A DNA stretch of 5,742 bases, taken from contig DLFY01000325.1 of assembly GCA_002482415.1 (NCBI GenBank), positions 1 through 5,742 on the forward strand. The letters are read 5' to 3'. A program made the position numbers and the translations under genes. A model generated the notes under the pieces. That model saw only the letters and a program-made list of their open reading frames with translations, made no database searches and was not told where the DNA came from. Of the stretch, positions 1-5,742 are shown piece by piece (the stretch's first letter is position 1; every line of letters starts with the position of its first letter). The DNA comes from Phycisphaerales bacterium UBA7708 (GTDB lineage Bacteria > Planctomycetota > Phycisphaerae > Sedimentisphaerales > Anaerohalosphaeraceae).

Positions 1-1604
1 CGCCCGAAGATTACAAGGCCAGTGTCATCAGCCTCCGCCTCGGCGACGAGGTCGTGCGAAACGAACTGCTGGGCCGGCTGGCGGATTTGCAGTACGACCG
101 CAACGATATTGATTTTAGCCGCAGTAAATTTCGCGTTCGCGGCGATGTGGTGGAACTGTGGCCGTCCTATGAATCTTATGCGGTGCGAATCGAATTTTTC
201 GGCGACCAGATCGAAAAACTCAGCTATATCAATCCTGTCTCCGCCGAAATTCTGGCCGAGGAACATCAGATTTTCATCTATCCGGCCAAACATTATATCA
301 TGCCTGCAGACCGTATCGAATCGGCCTGCCAGAGTATTGAACAGGAACTCAAGGAGCGTCTGCTGCAATTGCGGCATGAGGGCAAACTGCTGGAGGCCCA
401 GCGTCTGGAAGCCCGAACCCTGTATGACCTGGAGATGATTCGCGAAGTCGGCTACTGCAGCGGCATTGAAAACTACGCCCGTCACATGGCAGGCCTCAAA
501 CCCGGCTCCCGGCCTTATACCCTGATTGATTATCTGCCGGACAATTTCCTGCTGTTTATCGACGAATCCCATGTAACGATTCCCCAGCTTCGCGGCATGT
601 TCGCCGGCGACCACAACCGTAAACAGGTTCTGGTGGACCACGGCTTCCGCCTGCCCAGCGCCATGGACAATCGCCCGCTGCGATTCGAAGAATTCTATGA
701 GCGATGGAAGCACGTTGTCTTTGTCTCGGCAACCCCGGGACCGTTTGAACTGGACTTATGCAAAGACAAGGTGGTCGAGCAGATTATTCGTCCGACCGGC
801 CTGGTTGACCCCGAAATTTTCGTCTATCCGGCCTCCGACCAGATTCAGCATCTGATGGGCGAGGTGCAAAAACGCATCCAGTCCAAAGAGCGGGTCCTGG
901 TCACCACGCTGACCAAACGGCTGGCCGAGGATTTATCTTCCTATCTGACCGGCAAGGGAATCCGCTGCCGGTATCTGCACAGCGAAATCGAAACGCTGGC
1001 CCGGGTCGATATCCTGCGCGACCTGCGGAAAGGCGAATTTGACGTCCTGGTGGGGATCAACCTCCTGCGGGAGGGGCTTGACTTGCCGGAAGTGTCACTG
1101 GTGGCGATTCTGGATGCGGACAAGGAAGGCTTCCTGCGAAGCGAAACCTCGCTCATCCAGACCATCGGCCGCACCGCCCGTAACGTCAACGCCACCGTAT
1201 TTCTCTATGCCGACAAGATAACGCCGTCGATGAAAAAAGCCATTGACGAAACGGCCCGACGGCGTACAATTCAATTAGCGTACAATCAGCAGCACGGTAT
1301 TACCCCCCAGACCATACGTAAAGAGATACAAAAAGGCCTGTCGGATGAACTTGCAGCCCGGAAACGCGCCCGCGAAGCCATTTTGCTTGACGAAACGGAA
1401 TTTGACCAGACTGAAATACTGGCCGATCTGGAACGCCAGATGTTTGAGGCCGCGGAAAAGCTTGATTTTGAACGGGCCGCCATGCTGCGTGACCGTATTC
1501 AGGAAATCAAGGGAATGCCGGCCATTCAAAGCAGCTCCGCTGCCCCGGCAGCCCTGGATAACAGCTCAAAGAAAAACAGGTCGATGAAGACCAGAAAGAG
1601 GTAA
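1..1604 (+). CDS. uvrB: UvrB, excinuclease ABC subunit B (5' end outside window)
   Basis: UvrB is the damage-verifying helicase-like subunit of UvrABC nucleotide excision repair: it is loaded by UvrA and then recruits UvrC. The open frame runs in from the left edge (first full codon at base 3) and gives 533 residues. E. coli UvrB has 673, so roughly 140-165 N-terminal residues, including Walker A and the beta-hairpin, are missing. Visible in order (fragment numbering): GYCSGIENY at about 150, the DESH Walker B box at 187, SATPG at 242, the GINLLREGLDLPEV motif at 351, the helicase motif VI QTIGRTARN at 386, and a C-terminal UVR domain at about 473-505 that in the family contacts UvrC and UvrA. 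A Ser/Ala-rich then basic tail of about 28 residues follows the UVR domain. The GTG at base 54 lies inside conserved sequence and is not the start. The gene ends 3 bases before nadC, suggesting co-transcription. No frameshift is seen. Confidence 0.97.
   Translation, partial: PEDYKASVISLRLGDEVVRNELLGRLADLQYDRNDIDFSRSKFRVRGDVVELWPSYESYAVRIEFFGDQIEKLSYINPVSAEILAEEHQIFIYPAKHYIMPADRIESACQSIEQELKERLLQLRHEGKLLEAQRLEARTLYDLEMIREVGYCSGIENYARHMAGLKPGSRPYTLIDYLPDNFLLFIDESHVTIPQLRGMFAGDHNRKQVLVDHGFRLPSAMDNRPLRFEEFYERWKHVVFVSATPGPFELDLCKDKVVEQIIRPTGLVDPEIFVYPASDQIQHLMGEVQKRIQSKERVLVTTLTKRLAEDLSSYLTGKGIRCRYLHSEIETLARVDILRDLRKGEFDVLVGINLLREGLDLPEVSLVAILDADKEGFLRSETSLIQTIGRTARNVNATVFLYADKITPSMKKAIDETARRRTIQLAYNQQHGITPQTIRKEIQKGLSDELAARKRAREAILLDETEFDQTEILADLERQMFEAAEKLDFERAAMLRDRIQEIKGMPAIQSSSAAPAALDNSSKKNRSMKTRKR
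1243..1286 (+). promoter_or_regulatory. Possible sigma70-like promoter inside the 3' part of uvrB
   Basis: TTGACG (1243-1248) and TACAAT (1265-1270) each match the sigma70 -35 and -10 consensus at five of six positions and are 16 bases apart. A second TACAAT lies at 1281-1286, because the 9-mer GCGTACAAT is repeated at 1262-1270 and 1278-1286. It would read toward nadC and birA. The boxes also encode a conserved UvrB stretch (IDET...RRR..Q..YN), so chance is a real alternative. The use of ACA, ATT, CAA and TTA codons just here, in a gene that mostly uses CTG for leucine, is mildly supportive. Confidence 0.3.
1598..1601 (+). promoter_or_regulatory. Ribosome binding site of nadC
   Basis: GAGG, preceded by AAA, lies in the last codons of uvrB, 6 bases before the ATG at 1608. 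It supports that start for nadC and suggests that translation of nadC is coupled to termination on uvrB, whose stop codon lies between the two. Confidence 0.65.
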
Positions 1605-1607
1605 CAC

Positions 1608-2501
1608 ATGGGTGAACGCGCAACACGAAGAGCCATCAAACCGCTCGATATGGAAAAAGTTCTGCCGCTGATACAGATGGCGGTTGAAGAAGATTTCGGC
1701 CATGGCGACCCGACCAGCGAAATCAGCATTCCCGAAGACAAAATCGACCGGGCCTACATCGTCACACGCGAGGAAATCGTCGTCTGCGGGATGGAACTGG
1801 TCAAGCACGTCCTGAAGCTTTATGATGAGCGGCTCAAACTGCGTGTTCTGATTGAAGATGGACATCGCGCCAACGTCGCCAATCGGCTCGGCGTCATCGA
1901 AGGTCCGGTTCGCTCGATGCTGTCGGCCGAGCGCGTCGTGCTGAATTTCCTGCAGCGGCTGTGCGGCATCAGCACGATGACCTGGAAATTCGTCAATGCC
2001 GTCCGCGGCACCAAAGCGAAAATTTATGACACCCGCAAAACCATTCCCGGCTGGCGGGAACTGGAAAAATATGCGGTCCGATGCGGCGGCGGCTACAACC
2101 ACCGTATGAATCTGGGCGAAGCGGTCATGTTCAAGGATAACCATTGGACGGAATTGGGCGAAAAATTTGAACCCAAACTGCATAAAATGGTCCAGCAGGC
2201 GATTGAAAATCCAAAAGTCAAATATGTCGTCGTCGAAGTGGACCACGTCGATAACCAGCTTGACCGTGTTCTGACCATTCCCGGCATCGATGTGATTCTG
2301 CTGGACAACATGGGCCAGTGGCAGCTTAAGCATGCTGTGGAAATGCGTGATCACATGTGCGGCAAAAAGCCCCTGCTGGAAGCCAGCGGCGGCGTCACTC
2401 TGAATAATGTGCTGGCCATCGCCTCCTGCGGCGTGGATCGCATCGCCATCGGGGCGATTACCCATTCGGCGGTCGCAGCTGATATCGGCCTGGATCGATA
2501 A
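1608..2501 (+). CDS. nadC: NadC, nicotinate-nucleotide pyrophosphorylase (carboxylating)
   Basis: Quinolinate phosphoribosyltransferase: in the cytoplasm it joins quinolinate to PRPP, releasing CO2 and pyrophosphate, to form nicotinate mononucleotide in de novo NAD synthesis. The 297-residue protein is a normal full length. An N-terminal alpha/beta sandwich domain carries EEDFGHGDPTSE (27-38). The barrel domain carries ERVVLNFLQRLCGIS (108-122), the active-site DTRKTIPG (141-148), GGGYNHR (160-166) and KDNH (176-179). It also has Glu210 and Asp233 in VEVD and LLDNM, and the phosphate-binding SGG (260-262) with GAIT (282-285). These cover the basic residues the family uses for quinolinate and PRPP and the acidic residues for Mg2+. 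The ATG start has a good ribosome binding site; Met15 is a less likely alternative. nadA and nadB are not in the window, so the gene travels here with uvrB and a biotin ligase. Confidence 0.97.
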   Translation: MGERATRRAIKPLDMEKVLPLIQMAVEEDFGHGDPTSEISIPEDKIDRAYIVTREEIVVCGMELVKHVLKLYDERLKLRVLIEDGHRANVANRLGVIEGPVRSMLSAERVVLNFLQRLCGISTMTWKFVNAVRGTKAKIYDTRKTIPGWRELEKYAVRCGGGYNHRMNLGEAVMFKDNHWTELGEKFEPKLHKMVQQAIENPKVKYVVVEVDHVDNQLDRVLTIPGIDVILLDNMGQWQLKHAVEMRDHMCGKKPLLEASGGVTLNNVLAIASCGVDRIAIGAITHSAVAADIGLDR

Positions 2502-2531
2502 ACCTGATTGCTGTTTCACGGTTTGACTGCA

Positions 2532-3332
2532 ATGCCTGACCAATTAAATAGCGATTTAATCCGGCAGGATCTCACGACCCGCAGGCTCGGCAATTCCGTC
2601 CTGATTCTGGACTGCACCGAAAGCACTAACGACATCGCCTGGCAGCAGATTGTCCGGGCCGACTGCGATGGCCTGTGCATTCTGGCCGAGCAGCAGACCG
2701 CCGGGCGGGGACGACGGGGGCGAACCTGGCTAAGCCCCAAAGGCCAGAGTATTCTGTGTTCCGTCGTCATCCGACATACTGTCGCAGCCCCCCCGCTGAC
2801 GCTGGCGGCGCCGGTGGCCGTCGTGGACATGATAACGACTGCCTGCGGACTGCATCCGATCATCAAGTGGCCCAACGACATCCTGCTGAACGACCGAAAA
2901 ACCGCCGGTATCCTCGTCGAATCCCGAAAAATCAGGGAACAGACATGGTCGGTCATCGGCATCGGAATCAATGTCCACCAAAGCCGGCAGGCATTTGCCG
3001 AGGCCGCTGACCTGCCTCCCGCCACCAGTCTCGACATCGAAACAGGGCAATTTGTCAATCGCAATCGACTCGTACGCTGCCTGCTGGAAAAACTGGAAAC
3101 ATGGATTACCGCGGCACAAACCAATCCGGACAGCCTCGTACATCACTGGCGCAAATATAACCGACAAATCGGAACTCGCATCGAACTGGAAAGCGACGGC
3201 AGGCCTTATCGGGGCACCTGCATCGGGATCGATCCGACCGAAGGGCTGATCGTGCAGCTCGAAGATGGCCCAATTCGAATCTTCTCCGCCGCCCACAGCA
3301 GCATCCTGAAAATGACATCACCCCAAAAATAA
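2532..3332 (+). CDS. birA: Biotin-[acetyl-CoA-carboxylase] ligase, monofunctional BirA type
   Basis: Biotin-protein ligase: it activates biotin with ATP to biotinyl-5'-AMP and transfers it to a lysine of the biotin carboxyl carrier protein of acetyl-CoA carboxylase or similar enzymes. From ATG 2532 the protein has 266 residues. It shows TESTND (29-34), the biotinyl-AMP loop GRGRRGR (58-64) followed by TWLSP, KWPNDILL (112-119) with DRKTAGILVE (121-130), and VIGIGINV (141-148). The C-terminal 50 or so residues look like the small SH3-like domain. The N-terminal winged helix of E. coli BirA (about 320 residues in all) is absent, so it should be an enzyme without the repressor role. The start is uncertain: neither ATG 2532 nor the in-frame TTG at 2508 or 2523 has a clear Shine-Dalgarno sequence. 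ATG is chosen because the conserved domain begins well after it. It lies 30 bases after the nadC stop, probably in the same transcript. Confidence 0.94.
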   Translation: MPDQLNSDLIRQDLTTRRLGNSVLILDCTESTNDIAWQQIVRADCDGLCILAEQQTAGRGRRGRTWLSPKGQSILCSVVIRHTVAAPPLTLAAPVAVVDMITTACGLHPIIKWPNDILLNDRKTAGILVESRKIREQTWSVIGIGINVHQSRQAFAEAADLPPATSLDIETGQFVNRNRLVRCLLEKLETWITAAQTNPDSLVHHWRKYNRQIGTRIELESDGRPYRGTCIGIDPTEGLIVQLEDGPIRIFSAAHSSILKMTSPQK

Positions 3333-3333
3333 A

Positions 3334-3368
3334 AAAGGGAAACCCTCCCCGAAGGAGAATTTCCCTTT
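3334..3368. terminator. Bidirectional rho-independent terminator between converging genes
   Basis: An inverted repeat pairs AAAGGGAAA (3334-3342) with TTTCCCTTT (3360-3368). After a 2x2 mismatch, CTCC (3345-3348) pairs with GGAG (3354-3357) around a 5-base loop. On the minus strand the stem runs directly into TTTTTT-A-TTTTT, the classic shape, which would end the STAS-ACT transcript. On the plus strand only a short T-run follows, so termination of uvrB-nadC-birA may be weaker. The birA stop codon lies inside the T-rich tract. Confidence 0.85.
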
Positions 3369-3401
3369 CAGATACAAATCCAATGATAACAAATCAAAAG
3401 C

Positions 3402-3851
3402 CTATCGTCGGCTTGATGGTGCCCGCCGGACAGAGTCCTCTTTATGCTGCACTTCGGCATCGCCCTGCAGCACTTTCATCGCCTTTTTTACATCCGCGAC
3501 CTTGAGAATCCCGGTGGTCCGGCCTCCCCTGGCGCCGGCGGTCACATAGGCATAAGCAATATTGATATGAGCCGACGCCAGCTTGGCCGTAATATCCGCC
3601 AGAGCCCCGGCCTTGTTGGGCAAATTCACACACAGCACATCCGTCTCGCTGAACTGCATGTTGAGCTGGGTCAGCACCTCACGCACACGCTGGTGCGAAG
3701 ACCCCACCAGACGCATGACGCCGTGTTCGGCAGAATCCATCATCGTCATGGCAACAATATTAATTTTTGCCACTGCCAGGGTGTTCAGAACGCGGGCCAG
3801 GACTCCGGGTTTATTAACCATAAAAATCGAGAATTGTGTATCCAAATGCAC
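3402..3851 (-). CDS. Tandem ACT-domain protein
   Basis: A 149-residue protein made almost entirely of two ACT domains, small folds that usually bind amino acids and control metabolic enzymes or transporters. Domain 1 covers about 5-65, with the NKPGVLARVLNTLA turn-helix (Gly16) and INIVAM. Domain 2 covers about 70-129, with the matching NKAGALADITAKLA (Gly82) and INIAYAY. The glycine in each N-K-x-G turn is where ligand usually binds at ACT dimer interfaces. A charged, Arg-rich tail (about 130-149) follows. No catalytic or DNA-binding domain is present, so it should act by binding a ligand and a partner; which amino acid and which partner cannot be read from the sequence. The start is GTG: an in-frame TGA lies four codons upstream and GAAAGGG is well placed. 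It lies 48 bases after the STAS gene on the same strand with no terminator between, so the two are probably co-transcribed. Its transcript ends at the hairpin at 3334-3368. Confidence 0.9.
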   Translation of the reverse strand: MHLDTQFSIFMVNKPGVLARVLNTLAVAKINIVAMTMMDSAEHGVMRLVGSSHQRVREVLTQLNMQFSETDVLCVNLPNKAGALADITAKLASAHINIAYAYVTAGARGGRTTGILKVADVKKAMKVLQGDAEVQHKEDSVRRAPSSRR

Positions 3852-3858
3852 TGTTGTA

Positions 3859-3865
3859 CCCTTTC
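3859..3865 (-). promoter_or_regulatory. Ribosome binding site fixing the GTG start of the ACT gene
   Basis: GAAAGGG on the minus strand ends 7 bases before the GTG at 3851-3849. With the in-frame TGA just upstream it leaves GTG as the only reasonable start. Confidence 0.6.
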
Positions 3866-3899
3866 AAGCCCATCATGGTTCATTATGACCGAATAGCCG

Positions 3900-4271
3900 T
3901 CAGCCTTCTGCAGGCCGGGCCAGGGCCTTCAGGGCGGTGTCGGTATCGGGGTAAAAATCAAACACTTTATCCAGACTGGTAATCCGGAATACACGCGTCA
4001 AATTCGGATTGATGCCGCTGATGACCACCGTGCCTCCGCAGTCTTTGAGCCGACGCCACACATCCACCAGCAGGCCCAGCATCTGCGAACTGAAAAATGA
4101 AACACGGGTAAAATCAATGACCATTTGGGAGGGTTGTTTTTGCAGGATAATTTCGCGGAGATCATGGCCTAATTGTTCCAGATTCGCCGCAGCCCCAATA
4201 GCCGGGGCGTCAAATCGGACAACCAGGACAGCGCCCCGTGTTTCAAGCTCCATAATTCGTTTATGTTCCAT
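3900..4271 (-). CDS. STAS-domain protein, anti-anti-sigma factor type
   Basis: A single STAS domain of 123 residues, the size of SpoIIAA/RsbV-like proteins. In that family an anti-sigma kinase phosphorylates a serine at the start of a helix; the unphosphorylated form binds the kinase and frees its sigma factor or other target. The core strand VIDFTRVSFF (51-60) leads into SSQMLGLL (61-68). Aligned with the SpoIIAA pattern MDSSGLG, Ser62 sits at the phosphorylated serine, while the preceding Asp is Ser, the next Ser is Gln and the Gly is Met. GGTVVISGINPNLTRVF (79-95) and a C-terminal helix complete the fold. No kinase, phosphatase or sigma factor gene is nearby, so the partner is unknown; it could serve a phosphorelay other than sigma control. 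ATG 4271 is chosen (AGGAG 10 bases upstream), but TTG 4274 just before it is 7 bases from AGGAG and is also possible. It is the first gene of a likely two-gene unit with the ACT protein. Confidence 0.88.
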   Translation of the reverse strand: MEHKRIMELETRGAVLVVRFDAPAIGAAANLEQLGHDLREIILQKQPSQMVIDFTRVSFFSSQMLGLLVDVWRRLKDCGGTVVISGINPNLTRVFRITSLDKVFDFYPDTDTALKALARPAEG

Positions 4272-4281
4272 CAATCCGTTT

Positions 4282-4286
4282 CTCCT
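4282..4286 (-). promoter_or_regulatory. Ribosome binding site of the STAS gene
   Basis: A near-perfect AGGAG on the minus strand. It is 7 bases from TTG 4274 and 10 from ATG 4271, so it does not by itself decide between the two adjacent starts. Most of it lies within one arm of the inverted repeat at 4283-4300. Confidence 0.7.
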
Positions 4287-4300
4287 GATAGAAATCAGGA
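4283..4300. repeat. Inverted repeat across the start of the STAS transcript
   Basis: TCCTGAT (4283-4289) and ATCAGGA (4294-4300) are perfect 7-base arms around a 4-base centre. Read on the minus strand, one arm overlaps the -10 box and the other holds most of the AGGAG ribosome binding site, so the predicted transcription start falls within it. It could be an operator for a dimeric regulator. An RNA hairpin would form only if transcription starts further upstream than predicted. It may also be chance. Confidence 0.5.
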
Positions 4301-4325
4301 TACCACAATCACCTTAAAAAGTCAA
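4297..4325 (-). promoter_or_regulatory. Sigma70-like promoter for the STAS-ACT unit
   Basis: On the minus strand, TTGACT (4325-4320) and TATCCT (4302-4297) are separated by exactly 17 bases: five of six matches at -35 and four of six at -10. The start of transcription would fall near 4290, giving a leader of under 20 bases with AGGAG in it. The site lies in the 79-base gap between the transporter ATPase gene and the STAS gene, so STAS-ACT can be transcribed independently of the transporter operon. Confidence 0.55.
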
Positions 4326-4350
4326 TCTACTGTATATTGGCCGCCAATTG

Positions 4351-5334
4351 TCAGCCGATTTTATCGGCTTTCCAGCAGGCCGCAAGATGCTGCGTTGTCT
4401 TGGCTTCCAGCTTCTGGTCGCTGGTTTTACAGGACTCTTCCGCCCACGGACAGCGGGGATGAAAATGGCATCCCCGGGGAGGCCTGGCCGGGCTGGGCAC
4501 CTCCCCTTTCAGCACAATCCGGGCATGTTTTTTCTGCGGTTCAGGGTGCGGTATGGCACTGAGCAGAGACTTCGTATACGGATGAATCGGATTGCTGTAA
4601 AGCTCATCCCGGCGGGCATATTCCACAATCCGTCCCAGATACATCACGGCAATCCATTCGCTGATGTGCTCCACCACCGCCAGGTCGTGAGCGATAAATA
4701 GATACGTCAGCCCCAGTTTTTCCTGCAAATCCTGAAGCAGGTTAACAATCTGCGACTGAATCGACACATCCAGTGCACTGACCGGTTCATCACAGACAAT
4801 AAAGTCAGGATTCACCGCCAGGGCACGGGCAATACCAATACGCTGCCGCTGCCCGCCTGAAAACTCATGGGGAAACCGGTCCGCATACCGCCGCGACAAG
4901 CCGACCTGCTCCAGAATTTCCGCGACCCGGTCCCGCCGCTGTTTGCCCCGGGCAATCCCATGCACCGTCAGCCCCTCGCCGACAATATCCTCCACCGTCA
5001 TGCGGGGATTCAATGAACCGTAAGGGTCCTGAAACATCATCTGCATACGGCTGCGCAGCGGTTTTATCTGACTCATCGGACAGCCCAAAATATCATGACC
5101 GTCAAACGTAACCTGTCCGGAGGTCGCAGGAATCAGCCGCAGCAGCGTCCGGCCGACCGTCGTCTTGCCGCAGCCGCTTTCACCCACTAATCCCAGTGTC
5201 GAGCTCCGCTGAACAGAAAACGAAACGCCATCCACCGCTTTAACAAAGCCAACCGTCCTGTTCAGCACCCCCTTGCGAATCGGGAAATGCGTCTTGAGGT
5301 CTTTGACTTCCAGTAATATTTTATTGTCCGGCAT
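4351..5334 (-). CDS. Oligopeptide/dipeptide ABC transporter ATP-binding protein, OppF/DppF type
   Basis: One of the two cytoplasmic ATPase subunits of a peptide ABC importer. The 327-residue protein is typical full length. It has Walker A GESGCGKT (51-58), Q-loop FQDP (Gln102), signature SGGQRQR (159-165), Walker B IVCDEP (179-184) with the D-loop SALD, and the H-loop His216. After HPYTKSLL (251-258) comes the family's C-terminal extension with cysteines 289, 295, 302 and 320 (C-x5-C-x6-C-x17-C). In some characterised family members such cysteines hold a [4Fe-4S] cluster; here that is inference. The order after an OppD-like gene, and the [11 protein letters not shown] wording, fit OppF/DppF. 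Nickel or other solute importers use close relatives, so the substrate is not certain. The ATG follows AAAGGA (5341-5346) by 6 bases; the gap to the upstream ATPase gene is 29 bases, so the two form one operon. Confidence 0.95.
   Translation of the reverse strand: MPDNKILLEVKDLKTHFPIRKGVLNRTVGFVKAVDGVSFSVQRSSTLGLVGESGCGKTTVGRTLLRLIPATSGQVTFDGHDILGCPMSQIKPLRSRMQMMFQDPYGSLNPRMTVEDIVGEGLTVHGIARGKQRRDRVAEILEQVGLSRRYADRFPHEFSGGQRQRIGIARALAVNPDFIVCDEPVSALDVSIQSQIVNLLQDLQEKLGLTYLFIAHDLAVVEHISEWIAVMYLGRIVEYARRDELYSNPIHPYTKSLLSAIPHPEPQKKHARIVLKGEVPSPARPPRGCHFHPRCPWAEESCKTSDQKLEAKTTQHLAACWKADKIG
4353..4369. other. Hairpin at the end of the OppF/DppF-type gene
   Basis: AGCCGAT (4353-4359) and ATCGGCT (4363-4369) form a perfect 7-base stem with a 3-base loop over the last codons and stop of the ATPase gene. 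No T-run follows on the minus strand, so it is not a standard terminator. It might protect the 3' end of the transporter mRNA or give partial termination before STAS. Confidence 0.35.
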
Positions 5335-5363
5335 ACACTATCCTTTCTTACAGAATCAGCCGG

Positions 5364-5742
5364 TTATCGTCGATAGCCTTCGGCATACCAGCAGGCCACT
5401 GCATGGCCCGGCTGGACTTCCTGCAAAGGCGGTTCACACGCCTGGCAATGGGGATCTTTGGCCCCAATCGGGCATCGCGGATGAAACTTGCAGCCGCCGG
5501 GAAACGCCACCGGATTGGGAACCGACCCGCCGATGACATCCAGACGCTTGCGCCGCTGGCCCAGCCGCGGCAAAGACCGCAGCAGTCCCTGTGTATAAGG
5601 ATGCCGCGGAGAACCGAACAGGCTGTGCACATCGGCTTTTTCCACAATCTTCGACGCATACATCACCACCACCGTCTGGGCCGTCTCAGCCACCACGCCA
5701 AGGTCATGGGTAATCAGCAGAATACTCATCCGATTTTCGTTC
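5364..5742 (-). CDS. Oligopeptide/dipeptide ABC transporter ATP-binding protein, OppD/DppD type (N-terminal part outside window)
   Basis: Only the last 125 or so residues are in the window; the frame continues through the right edge, so Walker A, the Q-loop, the signature and Walker B lie beyond it. What is visible starts just before the H-loop (LLITHDLGVVAE), then MYASKIVE and HPYTQGLLRSLPRL, the usual OppD/DppD sequence after the nucleotide-binding core. The C-terminal extension is GCKFHPRC, then HCQAC, then GHAVACW. The ATG at 5729 lies inside the conserved domain and is not the start. Compared with the usual C-x5-C-x6-C pattern, this one reads C-x5-C-x8-C-x2-C before the last cysteine, so it has a two-residue insert and one extra cysteine. 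It should pair with the downstream OppF/DppF-type ATPase as the heterodimer powering one importer. Confidence 0.94.
   Translation of the reverse strand, partial: NENRMSILLITHDLGVVAETAQTVVVMYASKIVEKADVHSLFGSPRHPYTQGLLRSLPRLGQRRKRLDVIGGSVPNPVAFPGGCKFHPRCPIGAKDPHCQACEPPLQEVQPGHAVACWYAEGYRR

Noticed and set aside
54..56. GTG as the start of the uvrB reading frame
   Set aside because: Conserved UvrB sequence continues upstream to the window edge, so this is an internal valine and the gene is cut by the window.
1566..2543. Long minus-strand open frame of 325 codons opposite nadC
   Set aside because: It matches no family I recognise, and all NadC motifs lie on the plus strand. It is the mirror of codon bias in nadC.
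2730..3296. Minus-strand open frame opposite the biotin ligase gene
   Set aside because: No recognisable domain; the plus strand carries an intact, motif-complete biotin ligase over the same bases.
3882..3887. CATAAT as a -10 box for a separate ACT gene promoter
   Set aside because: No acceptable -35 sequence lies 16-18 bases upstream on the minus strand, so co-transcription from the STAS promoter is simpler.
3444..3896. Plus-strand open frame opposite the ACT gene
   Set aside because: Histidine- and glutamine-rich sequence typical of an antisense frame; the minus strand encodes two clear ACT domains.
4337..4369. Terminator after the OppF/DppF-type gene
   Set aside because: The stem at 4353-4369 and the small TTGG/CCAA palindrome nearby are not followed by a T-run; the first run of five Ts is too far downstream and lies in the STAS promoter spacer.

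Overview
The window is an ordinary-looking stretch of bacterial chromosome with moderately high GC and dense coding. Seven protein genes are visible, two of them cut by the window edges. They form two blocks that converge on a shared terminator. No RNA gene, CRISPR array, transposon or phage gene was found, and no gap between genes exceeds about 80 bases. The lineage cannot be fixed from seven genes. The STAS phosphosite style and the biotin ligase wording resemble Planctomycetes/PVC proteins as I recall them, which is only a weak guess.

Left block, plus strand (1-3332): the 3' four-fifths of uvrB (nucleotide excision repair), then nadC (quinolinate phosphoribosyltransferase, NAD synthesis) after 3 bases, then a monofunctional biotin-protein ligase (birA type without the DNA-binding domain) after about 30 bases. 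Spacing suggests one operon. A promoter-like sequence inside the end of uvrB could also drive nadC-birA separately.

Centre (3333-3401): a strong hairpin flanked by T-rich sequence on the minus strand and a short T-run on the plus strand. It probably ends transcription from both sides.

Right block, minus strand (5742 down to 3402): the C-terminal part of an OppD/DppD-type peptide-transport ATPase, a complete OppF/DppF-type partner ATPase, then a single STAS-domain protein of the anti-anti-sigma kind and a small protein made of two ACT domains. The two ATPases energise one oligopeptide/dipeptide ABC importer whose permeases and binding protein must lie outside the window. The STAS-ACT pair has its own sigma70-like promoter, with an inverted repeat running from the -10 box to the ribosome binding site, so it is probably a separately controlled small regulatory unit.

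Nothing amounts to a clearly new system. The points most worth a second look are the STAS-ACT pair with its palindromic promoter/leader, the unusual residues around the STAS phosphorylation site, and the possible promoter inside uvrB.
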